Source: Pseudoalteromonas shioyasakiensis
GTDB taxonomy: Bacteria; Pseudomonadota; Gammaproteobacteria; Enterobacterales; Alteromonadaceae
DNA length: 64,000 bases
Direction: 5' to 3'
Assembly: GCF_001550135.1 (NCBI RefSeq)
Contig: NZ_LRUE01000005.1
Location: 1-64,000, forward strand
The notes beneath the pieces are model-generated. The model was not told where the DNA came from. It did no database searches and saw only the letters and a list, made by a program, of their open reading frames with translations. Numbering within the stretch: the stretch's first letter is position 1; each line of letters opens with the position of its first letter. This document shows, in pieces, positions 1 through 7,095 of the stretch. Position numbers and translations under genes: made by a program.

Positions 1-51
1 AAATTATGGGTAGTTAGTGGTAGGTATGAATAAATGAATTTGTTAGACGTT

Positions 52-103
52 AAACGCTAACCCAAGGCTTTCAACAAGTTGAAAGGCTTGGGTTTTAGCG
101 TTT
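52..103. other. Long imperfect hairpin at the 3' end of zot
   Basis: Arms of about 22 bases fold with a 4-base loop (75-78). Segments AAACGCTAA (52-60), CCCAAG (61-66) and CTTTCAA (68-74) pair with 79-103, with one G-G mismatch and a 2-base bulge. The structure overlaps the zot stop codon. The minus strand has no T-run after it, so it is not a clear intrinsic terminator. Filamentous phages carry a packaging hairpin in their intergenic region, so this could be that signal; this is inference. Confidence 0.5.
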
Positions 104-1256
104 AATTATTGGTATACAAATCGTGGTACATTTCATCGGGCACTTGATTATCAAAATATTGATTAGTTGGTTTATATCTAAAAACTGCCGCTAAGTGCTC
201 ACCTCTATAAGCTTCAACACCTAATAAGGTTTTCTTAAGTCGATAACCGAGCATCAATAATTCATCCCTATTGAAAGTATCGAGAACTTGCTTAGTATTA
301 TTTTCAACAACCACTAACACATCAACAATACGGCCTTTATAAATTTCTTCATACGTGATCATCGCATTGTTATTTTGGATCATATCCCTAATTCGCTGAT
401 ATGGGTCAGTGCTTGGCGGCTTAGGATTTTGCGTTTGTTTAGGTGCTGCTTTACTTTGTCCAGTTGCAGGTGTTGCGGGTTGATTTTCAACTTTTGCTAC
501 TGGCCTGTTGCTAGGTTCGTTAGCACCTTGTTTAACAATTTGAGTTTCACCACTAAAAAACGAACTTAAGAAATAAATTGCAAAACCAATTACACCTAAG
601 AAAATTGGCAAGTAAAGCATAAACTGTTTTGTTTTAAATATGTTCACACGGTCATCAGAATAAACATCCGTGTTATCTGTTGTTAGCTGGTGACTTAGAT
701 ATGAGCCGAAATATTTACTGTCGTATTTTTCAGTACCTGACTTAATCTTTTTAAATACTACATCACCTTTAACACCATTAATTGAACCTTGGTACATTTC
801 CCATTTGTACTTGTTATCAAGTCCAACCATTGAAAGTTTTAGGAATGTAATTTTACGTTCAATCCTTCGCTTCCATGTTGTATGACAATCGGCAAGCGCT
901 TGACCCATACAAACTATATCCATACCTCGATGACGGTGTTCAGCAATGAATTGTGTCATTTCGTCAGATAGCTTTTGTCTGCCACTGGGGAAAAAGTTTT
1001 GGAGTTCATCAAGAACAAGTAGGCAGTCGTTTTCTACAATTTCATAGACTGTGTGAACTTGTTCCTCAGTCACTTCGGTATAAAGTTCTTTAAGTTCATC
1101 TACTGTTCGGCCTGTTAGTTCACTCACTTTTTCATAGTTAAAGCCGTTAAGTCGTGCAAATACTTTACGGCCTTTTTCTAATGAAGGAATGATGTGCTTT
1201 ACTAGTGCTTCATAACTTTTACCAGAGCCTGGCAAACCTTCGTGAAATATAATCAT
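102..1256 (-). CDS. zot: Zot-family phage assembly ATPase (gene I protein)
   Basis: This inner-membrane ATPase drives assembly and extrusion of filamentous virions. The 384-aa protein has a Walker A motif GLPGSGKS at residues 7-14, a Walker B-like LLVLDE near 79-84, and a single hydrophobic span at about 213-234. A Pro/Gln/Thr-rich linker and a small C-terminal domain follow, presumably periplasmic. Length and layout are typical of the Zot/gpI family. It is the last gene of the phage operon, 4 bases after the DUF2523 gene. The name comes from the cholera phage protein; no toxin activity should be inferred from the sequence. Confidence 0.92.
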   Translation of the reverse strand: MIIFHEGLPGSGKSYEALVKHIIPSLEKGRKVFARLNGFNYEKVSELTGRTVDELKELYTEVTEEQVHTVYEIVENDCLLVLDELQNFFPSGRQKLSDEMTQFIAEHRHRGMDIVCMGQALADCHTTWKRRIERKITFLKLSMVGLDNKYKWEMYQGSINGVKGDVVFKKIKSGTEKYDSKYFGSYLSHQLTTDNTDVYSDDRVNIFKTKQFMLYLPIFLGVIGFAIYFLSSFFSGETQIVKQGANEPSNRPVAKVENQPATPATGQSKAAPKQTQNPKPPSTDPYQRIRDMIQNNNAMITYEEIYKGRIVDVLVVVENNTKQVLDTFNRDELLMLGYRLKKTLLGVEAYRGEHLAAVFRYKPTNQYFDNQVPDEMYHDLYTNN

Positions 1257-1260
1257 GACA

Positions 1261-1584
1261 TTACCACTGGAATAAGGTTAATACTTTGCGGGTTAATCGA
1301 AATGTATACCCTATTCCGATTATTCCTAGGGCTTCACTGAACCCCGTTGCACCTAGCAAGTAACCTACATCTGAGGAAATTCCCCCAGTAAACTGGCTGA
1401 TGCCTGCTTGTATAAATTGTGGTGGTTCTATCATGGCAAATATGAACCTGAAGCCTTCAAGTAATTTTTCAAAGGTTTGTAGTGATAGCCAAAGTAAAGC
1501 GTTTAGTAAGAAATCTAATATCTCATAAACCCAGTCTACGAATGCTTGCCATTGCTCGGCAAACCAGTCAATTAAATCATTCAA
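1261..1584 (-). CDS. DUF2523-type minor coat protein (gene VI-like)
   Basis: A 107-aa protein, rich in aromatic residues and hydrophobic, with membrane segments near residues 20-50 and 80-100. It sits between the adsorption protein and Zot, the position of gene VI in filamentous phages, where DUF2523 proteins are normally found. In Ff phages the gene VI product caps the virion end together with the adsorption protein. Its start overlaps the stop of the adsorption gene by 8 bases, which suggests translational coupling. Family assignment rests on position, length and composition. Confidence 0.8.
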   Translation of the reverse strand: MNDLIDWFAEQWQAFVDWVYEILDFLLNALLWLSLQTFEKLLEGFRFIFAMIEPPQFIQAGISQFTGGISSDVGYLLGATGFSEALGIIGIGYTFRLTRKVLTLFQW

Positions 1585-3607
1585 TTGCTATTCTCCATGC
1601 AAAAAAGCCAGCTACTAAAAGTAAAATCGCTCGTATAGCAGGTAAGATATTTTGTACTGCTGGTGAGCAAAACTGGTCTATATCAATACGAAAAGTTGCG
1701 CCCATTACATCGACTGTTGTAGACCATGTTGGGCATGCACCACCAAAAGACGTTACAAAGAAATTGTCTATTGCAGTGAATATGGGTAGTGCTTTCATCT
1801 GGTCGGTATGTTCTTCCAAGACTGTTCCGAAATTCTGATTTTCCCAATCAAACTCGGCTATTTCAGTCCAAGTGTCAGGCTTTGTTTCATAGTCAATTTT
1901 TGGCTTGTCGCCGTCATATTTGCCTAAACTTTCTAGTGCTTTAGATTGCTTCTCAAGTTCGCCCGTTTGTTTCTTCATTTCGCTTAACTGGGTATCGAGT
2001 GCAGCAATAATTGCATCTTCATCAACACCGTTTATGGTTGATGTTGTGCCATCTTCACAAGTAACTTGTGCGTCACCATTAGCTAATTGTTGGGTAGTGC
2101 ACGAATCGCCATTTTCTACTTGAGCCAGTGAATCAGCACAGGCAATTTGAACACCATCAGGGGTTGCTACAACACTACAGTTTTCACCATCTTCACCGTC
2201 TACCCCATCAATACCATCTCGGCCATCTTTACCATCAATGCCGTTAATGCCATTGATACCATCGCGGCCGTCAGCGCCGCTTTGACCTGCAATACCCTGT
2301 ACGCCCTGCTCACCTTTGTCGCCCTTTTCACCTTTTTCACCTTTTTCACCTTGTTCGCCTTGCTCTCCCTTTTCGCCTTGTATGCCTTGCTCTCCTTGTA
2401 GGCCATCGGCACCATCAGCACCGCGTGCACCAGCTGCGCCTTGTATTCCTTGAATCCCTTGTTCACCTTTATCACCCTTATCGCCTTTTTCGCCCTTTAA
2501 TTGACCACTAGAAACTAAGTTATTTAATTCTGTTTCAGTGATGAATGATGCTTCAATTGCAGTGATTCTTGTGTCGTGTTCACTAACTGTTTGCTCTAAT
2601 CCGGTGACTTGATTCCAGTTAATTGAGATACCGCTCTCTGGACAGCTAACTTGATAAACTCCCCCAGATGACTGAGCTGAGCAAAATTTATCTTCACCAT
2701 TATTAGAATCATCAACTACGTGCTTACCTGTTGGGTCACACTCATTGCCTGTGAAAGTCCCAGAGCCAACTGACCAAGTTGTGGTAGTTTCACCAACTAC
2801 AGTATCCAACCAAGGGCCACCCGTTACTTCACATATTTTACCGTGACGAGATAAGCAATTAGGGTGTCCGCCGTCTGGGTAATCTTCATTGTTAACAGTG
2901 ATTGAGTTAAAAGCAGCTTGCTCACCTACGCCGCCTTTGCAAGACTTATCAACTTGGTCGGGTTCTGCTGACATGTAGCAGTATTCAGGTTGTTCTGGTT
3001 GTATTTCCCAAATCTGTAAATTCGGATTAAAACCAATTCTTAATAGATGCGTATGATTTGGATAATCATCAGGCGGGCATGAGTTCTCAGGAATAGAACC
3101 TACTTGAGTACCATAAAATTTTTGATTACTTACTGTGTACTCACAGTCACCGTTCCACTTTTCTTGACCAAAGTTTTGATGAAGTTTGTTAGGTTCTGCT
3201 GCATCCCATTCAAATTGAGGTGGTGAACATACGTCCGTTCTTGCTGCGAAATATTCTTGTGCCTTTGTTAGCCAATAACCTTGGCAGGCTTGATATACAT
3301 TATCAGCAGGTTTAGGTGTTAAATCATTTGAGTCACATACGTATTGGTACTTGATTTCTTGTTTAGGTGTAACACCATCACCAACATAGTACTGGTCGGC
3401 CAAGTCTTGAGGTTCATCTGCTGCAATGGCCAGTGTTGCAAACAGGCTAAACATCATTAAACAGAGCCACAGTTTAATGAGTGAAAAAGTTAGCTTAATT
3501 GGGTGTCTTACTGCGTACTTAAAACCTCGAAAACACCATGATAAAAATTTACTCGCTTTCGAAACCACGAATGACCGCAACGGCGCAAGCAATGCCAAGT
3601 GATGCAT
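1577..3607 (-). CDS. Phage adsorption protein with collagen-like stalk (gene III / TspB-like)
   Basis: The likely receptor-binding tip protein of the virion, 676 aa. Residues 1-62 are a long basic n-region plus hydrophobic stretch ending AIA before ADEP, read as an extended signal peptide. Residues 65-330 are cysteine-rich. Residues 372-476 are 35 uninterrupted Gly-X-Y triplets, a collagen-like stalk. Residues 535-560 may be coiled coil. The C-terminus has the CP...C pattern and a membrane span (about 652-672) seen in TspB-like inovirus tip proteins, which would anchor it before virion assembly. An SD-like GGGG lies about 8 bases before the ATG. The first 58 bases overlap a 25-codon frame. 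Confidence 0.85.
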   Translation of the reverse strand: MHHLALLAPLRSFVVSKASKFLSWCFRGFKYAVRHPIKLTFSLIKLWLCLMMFSLFATLAIAADEPQDLADQYYVGDGVTPKQEIKYQYVCDSNDLTPKPADNVYQACQGYWLTKAQEYFAARTDVCSPPQFEWDAAEPNKLHQNFGQEKWNGDCEYTVSNQKFYGTQVGSIPENSCPPDDYPNHTHLLRIGFNPNLQIWEIQPEQPEYCYMSAEPDQVDKSCKGGVGEQAAFNSITVNNEDYPDGGHPNCLSRHGKICEVTGGPWLDTVVGETTTTWSVGSGTFTGNECDPTGKHVVDDSNNGEDKFCSAQSSGGVYQVSCPESGISINWNQVTGLEQTVSEHDTRITAIEASFITETELNNLVSSGQLKGEKGDKGDKGEQGIQGIQGAAGARGADGADGLQGEQGIQGEKGEQGEQGEKGEKGEKGDKGEQGVQGIAGQSGADGRDGINGINGIDGKDGRDGIDGVDGEDGENCSVVATPDGVQIACADSLAQVENGDSCTTQQLANGDAQVTCEDGTTSTINGVDEDAIIAALDTQLSEMKKQTGELEKQSKALESLGKYDGDKPKIDYETKPDTWTEIAEFDWENQNFGTVLEEHTDQMKALPIFTAIDNFFVTSFGGACPTWSTTVDVMGATFRIDIDQFCSPAVQNILPAIRAILLLVAGFFAWRIAIE
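2180..2494 (-). repeat. Collagen-like Gly-X-Y coding repeat, 35 triplets
   Basis: Every third codon is glycine from residue 372 to 476 of the adsorption protein. The X-Y pairs are dominated by EK, EQ, DK and IQ in the first part and by ND/RD/ID types in the last ten. The nucleotide sequence is correspondingly repetitive (caccttt/cgcctt units on the plus strand), which makes it prone to slippage and length change. It explains the two open frames seen on either strand here. Confidence 0.95.
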
Positions 3608-3626
3608 AGTAGAGTCCCCAAATCAT
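3549..3626 (-). CDS. Possible 25-aa hydrophobic virion protein (gene VII/IX-like)
   Basis: A 25-codon frame with a hydrophobic core (reads [16 protein letters not shown]..., ending GFESE) starts at an ATG preceded by GGAG at 8 bases. Position, just after the coat-protein terminator and before the adsorption gene, and its single hydrophobic span recall the tiny minor coat proteins of filamentous phages. It overlaps the first 58 bases of the adsorption gene in another frame, and if translated could couple to it. Very short frames arise by chance, so this is a candidate only. Confidence 0.35.
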   Translation of the reverse strand: MIWGLYYASLGIACAVAVIRGFESE

Positions 3627-3641
3627 GATAATTACTCCATT

Positions 3642-3675
3642 AAAAAAGCCACGCACCTGCAAAGAAACGTGGCTT
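3642..3675 (-). terminator. Rho-independent terminator after the major coat gene
   Basis: On the minus strand an 8-bp stem AAGCCACG/CGTGGCTT with a 14-base loop is followed by TTTTTT. It lies 34 bases after the coat-protein stop codon. A terminator after gene VIII is a standard feature of filamentous phages and allows high coat-protein expression relative to downstream genes. Confidence 0.85.
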
Positions 3676-3708
3676 GATGTGCGATTTTTGAAACAGGTTA
3701 AACGATGA

Positions 3709-3843
3709 TTAACGGAACCAACCGATAACCTTGTTATAACCCCACTTAGCTACACCGGGTAAAATCTTGATAGCTGCGATTGCTGTGATTGCTGCCACGA
3801 TAGCTGTTGCGTCAATTGCGCCTGTAACACCTGTAAAATCCAT
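3709..3843 (-). CDS. Major coat protein (gene VIII-like), 44 aa
   Basis: The 44-residue frame begins MDFTGVTGAIDATAIV, continues with an Ala/Ile-rich span (residues 14-28), and ends KWGYNKVIGWFR. An acidic N-terminus, one central hydrophobic helix and a basic C-terminus for DNA contact are the hallmarks of filamentous major coat proteins. The length equals that of phage Pf3 coat, which also lacks a signal peptide. AAGGAAA precedes the ATG by 7-8 bases, and a strong terminator follows. The gene is shorter than usual ORF cut-offs and easily missed. Confidence 0.88.
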   Translation of the reverse strand: MDFTGVTGAIDATAIVAAITAIAAIKILPGVAKWGYNKVIGWFR

Positions 3844-3876
3844 AATGATTTCCTTTTAGCTTGAAAAGATTAATTT

Positions 3877-4143
3877 TTAAGTATTGTCGTTTTCTGGTCG
3901 AAACCAGTTGATTACTGTTCCATAGCCCCAAGCGGTCATGTAACAGATGATGACTAGTGAAAAGCCAGCAACGAATAATGCGGTTGCCTCTTCACTAGAA
4001 ATTTCGTTAGGGTCAAACAACGAAGAACCTAACAAAAATTGTTGGTACTCGGTCGGCTCAAGCATGACAAAGCCAGTGCAGTCTTGGATTGATTGCGCGG
4101 TTGGTTTTAGTTCGCCGTACTCAAGCTGGACACAAGTAGCCAT
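3877..4143 (-). CDS. Small inovirus membrane protein, probable minor virion protein
   Basis: An 88-aa protein with two cysteines in the N-terminal part (residues 4 and 22), an acidic middle, and one membrane span near residues 55-76 followed by a short charged tail. It lies between the ssDNA-binding protein and the major coat protein, where inoviruses encode minor coat or assembly proteins. The N-terminal pattern CTGFVML-EPTEYQ is, to my memory, of a kind common in inovirus genomes, but no named function can be assigned. Confidence 0.65.
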   Translation of the reverse strand: MATCVQLEYGELKPTAQSIQDCTGFVMLEPTEYQQFLLGSSLFDPNEISSEEATALFVAGFSLVIICYMTAWGYGTVINWFRPENDNT

Positions 4144-4145
4144 GA

Positions 4146-4445
4146 TTAACTTGCCTTTTTATCTAGTACATTAGATGCAGGAATTAGTTGTAAGCCAAAA
4201 CGATCTAACTCAAGTTGTCCGTATTGGTTAACCTTGAAACTAGATGGTGCTAATTCATATTCACCGACTTGATATGCATCATTGTGGTCATCATGTGTGA
4301 TTTTAAATTCCACAGGAAAAACACCACCCATATGTGCATAAGCTTTCTGTTCATAAACAGTACGAGCTGGTTTATCACCTTTAGCTGGGAAAGTTCTTGG
4401 CGTTGGAATGTGTGCGCCGTTTGTATCGATAATTTGGATTCTCAT
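4146..4445 (-). CDS. ssDNA-binding protein (gene V-like)
   Basis: A 99-aa protein matching the layout of filamentous-phage helix-destabilizing proteins, which coat progeny single strands and hold them for assembly. A beta-rich pattern is visible: aromatic/charged N-terminal third, then FPVEFKIT, then GEYELAPSSFKVNQYGQLEL (residues about 67-86), resembling the conserved Y-x-L-x-x-S-F-x-V-N-x-x-G-x-L segment of gene V-type proteins. The start codon overlaps the stop of the preceding 70-aa gene (ATGA), indicating translational coupling in the replication module. Confidence 0.78.
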   Translation of the reverse strand: MRIQIIDTNGAHIPTPRTFPAKGDKPARTVYEQKAYAHMGGVFPVEFKITHDDHNDAYQVGEYELAPSSFKVNQYGQLELDRFGLQLIPASNVLDKKAS

Positions 4446-4654
4446 TTGTCTGATTCCTTGTTGTAGTCATCAATCGCGGCACGTTGGCCGTCAGTAAATT
4501 GATTTGTGCGTAGTTGAAGTTTTGCGTATTCAATGAATCTATCGAATGAATAAGCGACGATAGCAATAGAAAAACATGCTATTGATTCTAGGGTGTAGCT
4601 ACATGCCAAAAGCACGTAACCAAAGAATATTGATGTAATAATTAATGGGTTCAT
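4442..4654 (-). CDS. Small phage membrane protein of unknown function
   Basis: A 70-aa protein: the first 40 residues are hydrophobic (possibly two short spans, IITSIFFGYVLLACSY and IACFSIAIVAYSF), followed by a basic/acidic hydrophilic tail. Its ATG overlaps the Rep stop codon and its stop overlaps the next gene, so it is tightly embedded in the phage operon. Not recognised. Such small membrane proteins in inoviruses may act in assembly or superinfection control, but nothing in the sequence decides this. Confidence 0.6.
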   Translation of the reverse strand: MNPLIITSIFFGYVLLACSYTLESIACFSIAIVAYSFDRFIEYAKLQLRTNQFTDGQRAAIDDYNKESDK

Positions 4655-5961
4655 GACACCAACCTTAGAAAACCTTGGTTCTCTTTAAGTAAAACTTGAT
4701 TTGATAAACGGTCAGGTTCTTGCCATCCAGTCGGGTGCTGTTTTGAAAAATCAACGTTAACCATACGAATAAGCGGAACAACATTTGACGCTGTTGCTTG
4801 TAGATTTTGTAAGTAGGCTTTTGGTACTACATTGGTGATCAACTTAATATTGTCATTGAAGGTTGAACTTGGAGTAGTTGCTTTTACTTCTTCCCAACCT
4901 TCATGTTTAAGTAAACGGAAAAAGCGGAAAAGGCGGTTAGCCTTAGCGTATGAAACTTTTTCCATGACAATATCAGTGACCTTATCACGTGAGTATGTAA
5001 CTTTTTTATAATGCTCTTTTAGTTGAGCCTGAACTTCATCATCTGAGTATGTACGCATGGTTGCACCCTCGAACGTTTTGAATATGTCAGACCAAGATTG
5101 CTCCCATAACTTTTGTATTAAACACCCATCAAAATTGCTGCTGTATTCTTCGAATAGCCAAAGATTAGTAGGTATGCCTAAACGGTTTAACATGCGAGGC
5201 ATTACACTAGCTTCGAAACGAAGTGCATTTTTAGCAAACTGTTGTACTTCTGGTGCTGTCATTGAATCAAGCTGACGTTTGAAAATTTGGTCTTTAGTTT
5301 TGTCGAATTTTGCTTGTGCTTTATTGGTTTGATCTTGTAGCTCAAACTGTTTTAAGTACGCTTTTAAACGTTTATGTCGTGACCCCTTACCGAAATAAGC
5401 GGTCGTATCAAATGCAGATTTAGCGCCCCTCGTTTGACCATTAGATATGTTGCGTAATGCGTGAATTACGTTCCGACTATCTGACTCGGTCGACAAGTGA
5501 GCGCTAAATGTGCAATCGATTTGTGCTAGTTCTGCGTTGTGGTACTCAAGAATTTCACCCATTTTAGGGAGTGCATATTCAAATGTGGTAATAAGTGCAT
5601 CAATACATAGCATCACATCACATGTGCCAAATACGTTATGACCTTGAAGTAATTTTGCAGGACTAGCTTTTAGTTCTATGTGTGGATAGTAGTTGCTGCC
5701 CCCTGCTCTCACTTTGAAAGCAAGGTTAGCCCAAGAGCTTGGGAGTGATTCGTAAGGGTGACGCAAAGCAGACACTTCGGCCAAGCAGATATTTTCACTA
5801 TCTAATCGATAATCGTTAGGTGTAAAAATCACGTCACCCGCTTCCATCTTACAACCTCTTTTTTGACACTCTCGCAAATCAATTAAACCACTTGCTCCAT
5901 CTGGAGAAGCAGCTACAACTGATTCGTGAAAAGGTATCTTAATCCTTAAGAGGTCTATCAT
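4651..5961 (-). CDS. Phage rolling-circle replication initiator (gene II/X-like, phage CRI family)
   Basis: It nicks the phage origin to start rolling-circle replication. The frame is open upstream, but the ATG at 5961 gives the family-typical N-terminus MIDLLRIKIPF and avoids overlap with the divergent repressor, so I use 436 aa. Conserved segments: IELKASPAKLLQGHNVFG (95-112), a helix with AELAQIDCT (143-151), and YFGKGSRHKRLKAYLK (189-204), where Tyr202 and Lys204 fit the catalytic Tyr/Lys motif of the family. A C-terminal domain follows. Stop overlaps the next start (ATGA). In Ff phages an internal start gives a second product; no evidence either way here. Confidence 0.87.
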   Translation of the reverse strand: MIDLLRIKIPFHESVVAASPDGASGLIDLRECQKRGCKMEAGDVIFTPNDYRLDSENICLAEVSALRHPYESLPSSWANLAFKVRAGGSNYYPHIELKASPAKLLQGHNVFGTCDVMLCIDALITTFEYALPKMGEILEYHNAELAQIDCTFSAHLSTESDSRNVIHALRNISNGQTRGAKSAFDTTAYFGKGSRHKRLKAYLKQFELQDQTNKAQAKFDKTKDQIFKRQLDSMTAPEVQQFAKNALRFEASVMPRMLNRLGIPTNLWLFEEYSSNFDGCLIQKLWEQSWSDIFKTFEGATMRTYSDDEVQAQLKEHYKKVTYSRDKVTDIVMEKVSYAKANRLFRFFRLLKHEGWEEVKATTPSSTFNDNIKLITNVVPKAYLQNLQATASNVVPLIRMVNVDFSKQHPTGWQEPDRLSNQVLLKENQGFLRLVS

Positions 5962-6083
5962 CGGAAAAACTGTCAAGTTAAATAATATTGCCAATATAGG
6001 ATAAAATAATTTTACTTTCAAGATACTGGATAAAAAAACACTACTTATAATGACTATTAATTTAACCCTAAAGAAGCAAAGTG
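5962..6083. promoter_or_regulatory. Divergent rep/repressor control region
   Basis: An AT-rich 122-bp region between the divergent rep and HTH genes. It contains a 13-bp palindrome ATATTGCCAATAT (5985-5997) upstream of rep, a plausible repressor operator, and TATAAT at 6046-6051, a plausible -10 box for the repressor. In RstR-type phages the repressor acts in exactly this interval. No convincing -35 box was found, so promoter positions are tentative. Confidence 0.4.
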
Positions 6084-6422
6084 ATGTTTGAAGAAAAAAT
6101 AAAGTCATTGAGATTGGCTAGAAATCTTACCCAAGAAGATGTTGCAAAAGCGATAGGGACTACTAAAACAACATATATAAAATATGAAAAAGGAACTCAG
6201 TCGCCACAACTAAGCACAATAGAAAAGCTGGCCAAATTTTACGGTATGAGCCCACAAGAAATAATAAGTGATCAGGAAACTGATATAGATGAAAGATTAA
6301 TAAGTAAAATAGGTCTTATTAAACAGCTGGGAGAAAAGGAAAAAGAATCGATAATAATGATGATTGAAAGCGTAGCATTCAAATATCAAACAAAATTACT
6401 ATCGAGGCAATTTGAAAAATAA
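6084..6422 (+). CDS. XRE/HTH phage repressor (RstR/cI-like)
   Basis: A 112-aa DNA-binding protein with an N-terminal HTH_3 domain (residues 2-60: RLARNLTQEDVAKAIGTTKT, then YIKYEKGTQSPQLSTIEKLAKF) and an acidic helical C-terminal tail likely used for oligomerisation. It is transcribed divergently from rep, as are repressors that keep filamentous prophages quiescent. A GTG at 6081 directly precedes the ATG at 6084; the ATG is preferred. No strong ribosome-binding site is visible. Codon use is A-rich, unlike the host genes downstream. Confidence 0.85.
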   Translation: MFEEKIKSLRLARNLTQEDVAKAIGTTKTTYIKYEKGTQSPQLSTIEKLAKFYGMSPQEIISDQETDIDERLISKIGLIKQLGEKEKESIIMMIESVAFKYQTKLLSRQFEK

Positions 6423-6438
6423 ATCCGAATTTCGGCCA

Positions 6439-6467
6439 AGAGTCCACTATTAAAGTATGTGGACTCT
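6439..6467. other. Perfect 9-bp hairpin, candidate origin structure
   Basis: Arms AGAGTCCAC (6439-6447) and GTGGACTCT (6459-6467) flank an 11-base loop. No T-run follows on either strand, so it is not an obvious terminator. It lies 16 bases after the repressor gene, within the phage intergenic region, where nicking-origin hairpins occur. Confidence 0.45.
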
Positions 6468-6660
6468 CCCACCTACCGTACCTATTCTGGTACATCGGTT
6501 TTTACTGAAACATGGGTTAGGTTTATCAGGGGCGCATGGCTGCGCGGGGTTTTTCTTCCAAAAATAGATGGTTTGCGCTTCGCTTGGTTACGGCCAATAA
6601 CCTACAGCTTTTCAAATTACTTATGAGTGTGGCCTACGTTCTTACGAACAAGTCCCCAGT

Positions 6661-6741
6661 GGTACGTAATATCGGAGTTGATTATTACGTAACGAGTTAA
6701 ATATTACGTAATAAATTACGTACCTTTTGAGTTGGTACGTA
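6661..6741. repeat. Cluster of five TACGTA palindromes
   Basis: TACGTA occurs at 6663, 6686, 6705, 6717 and 6736, five times in 79 bp. The first and fourth lie in a 10-bp perfect inverted repeat GGTACGTAAT/ATTACGTACC (6661-6670 and 6715-6724) that encloses two TTACGTAA copies. The array could bind a repeat-recognising protein (iteron-like) or fold in single-stranded phage DNA. Confidence 0.6.
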
Positions 6742-6749
6742 AAAAATAA

Positions 6750-6777
6750 CATACCCATAATTGGCATTATGTTACGG
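6750..6777 (+). other. dif-like XerC/XerD site, candidate att site
   Basis: An 11-bp XerC-like arm CATACCCATAA (6750-6760), a 6-bp centre TTGGCA and an 11-bp XerD-like arm TTATGTTACGG (6767-6777) reproduce the 11-6-11 layout of dif. Compared with E. coli dif as I know it, the XerC arm matches 7 of 11 and the XerD arm 8 of 11. A second XerD-like box in inverted orientation lies at 6879-6888. Inoviruses without an integrase commonly integrate by XerC/XerD. Functional status is inferred. Confidence 0.42.
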
Positions 6778-6802
6778 GTTGCTTGCTCTGGGGAGCTTGC
6801 AA

Positions 6803-6833
6803 TCGTTGTGCGCTTCGCTATTTTGCACAACGA
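6803..6833. other. 9-bp hairpin with 13-base loop
   Basis: TCGTTGTGC (6803-6811) pairs perfectly with GCACAACGA (6825-6833). It follows a second stem-loop (6778-6802, GCTC-TGGG-GAGC core). It lies between the dif-like site and the inverted XerD-like box, where single-stranded folding would bring those two boxes together. Confidence 0.45.
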
Positions 6834-7095
6834 ATACCACAAGCGCCCCGCCAATAAACCATTTTGGCGCGGCACTTTCTCAACATAACACGTTTCAAAT
6901 TATAGGAAGTTAACTATCTATACATAGCTATACCTATTCTCCGCGCATGTTAAGTCCAATACTAGACGGTATCGGACATTAAGGTGGTGTTTTATCATAT
7001 TATTCATTTTATTAGTGTATGTTTCTTGAGCTTAGTTATCTCATGACTTATATTAAAACTATCAACTTGAGATGTAACGATAAGATGTAAACGAT

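Larger units (their letters stand above)
1..6777 (-). mobile_element. Inovirus (filamentous phage) prophage, left end not resolved
   Basis: The gene order on the minus strand is the classical filamentous-phage order: replication initiator, ssDNA-binding protein, small virion proteins, 44-aa major coat protein, terminator, adsorption protein, DUF2523 minor coat protein and Zot ATPase, with a divergent HTH repressor at 6084. The span of about 6.8 kb fits an inovirus genome. No integrase or transposase is present, as expected for phages that use host XerC/XerD. A dif-like site at 6750-6777 is my best guess for the right junction. The left junction is at or before base 1 and cannot be seen, so the exact limits are inferred. 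Confidence 0.8.
6423..7095. other. Non-coding 673-bp region: phage origin/attachment region and host leader
   Basis: No credible gene. It holds a 9-bp hairpin (6439-6467), a CCGAATTTCGG palindrome (6425-6435), a GC-rich hairpin followed by TTTTT near 6530-6556, five TACGTA boxes (6663-6741), a dif-like site (6750-6777), a hairpin at 6778-6802, and another at 6803-6833. In filamentous phages this interval carries the plus and minus origins, packaging signal and att site. Past about 6900 the sequence is AT-rich leader for the host response-regulator gene. Confidence 0.6.

Noticed and set aside
102..1256. Zot as an enterotoxin
   Set aside because: The protein has the ATPase/assembly layout; the toxic function assigned in V. 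cholerae cannot be inferred from homology alone.
2147..2475. Two frames of 84 and 91 codons, one on each strand, over the collagen repeat
   Set aside because: They are shadows of the Gly-X-Y coding repeat; low-complexity products without start signals.
5971..5976. TTGACA on the minus strand just before rep as a -35 box
   Set aside because: The paired -10 would fall inside the coding sequence, and no such box is present.
6642..6875. 77-codon minus-strand frame in the phage intergenic region
   Set aside because: It runs through the TACGTA boxes, dif-like site and hairpins, has no ribosome-binding site and a composition unlike a real protein.
6941..6957. Sequence GCGCATGTTAA recalling joined dif arms
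   Set aside because: It lacks the 6-bp centre and intact arms; the site at 6750-6777 is far better.
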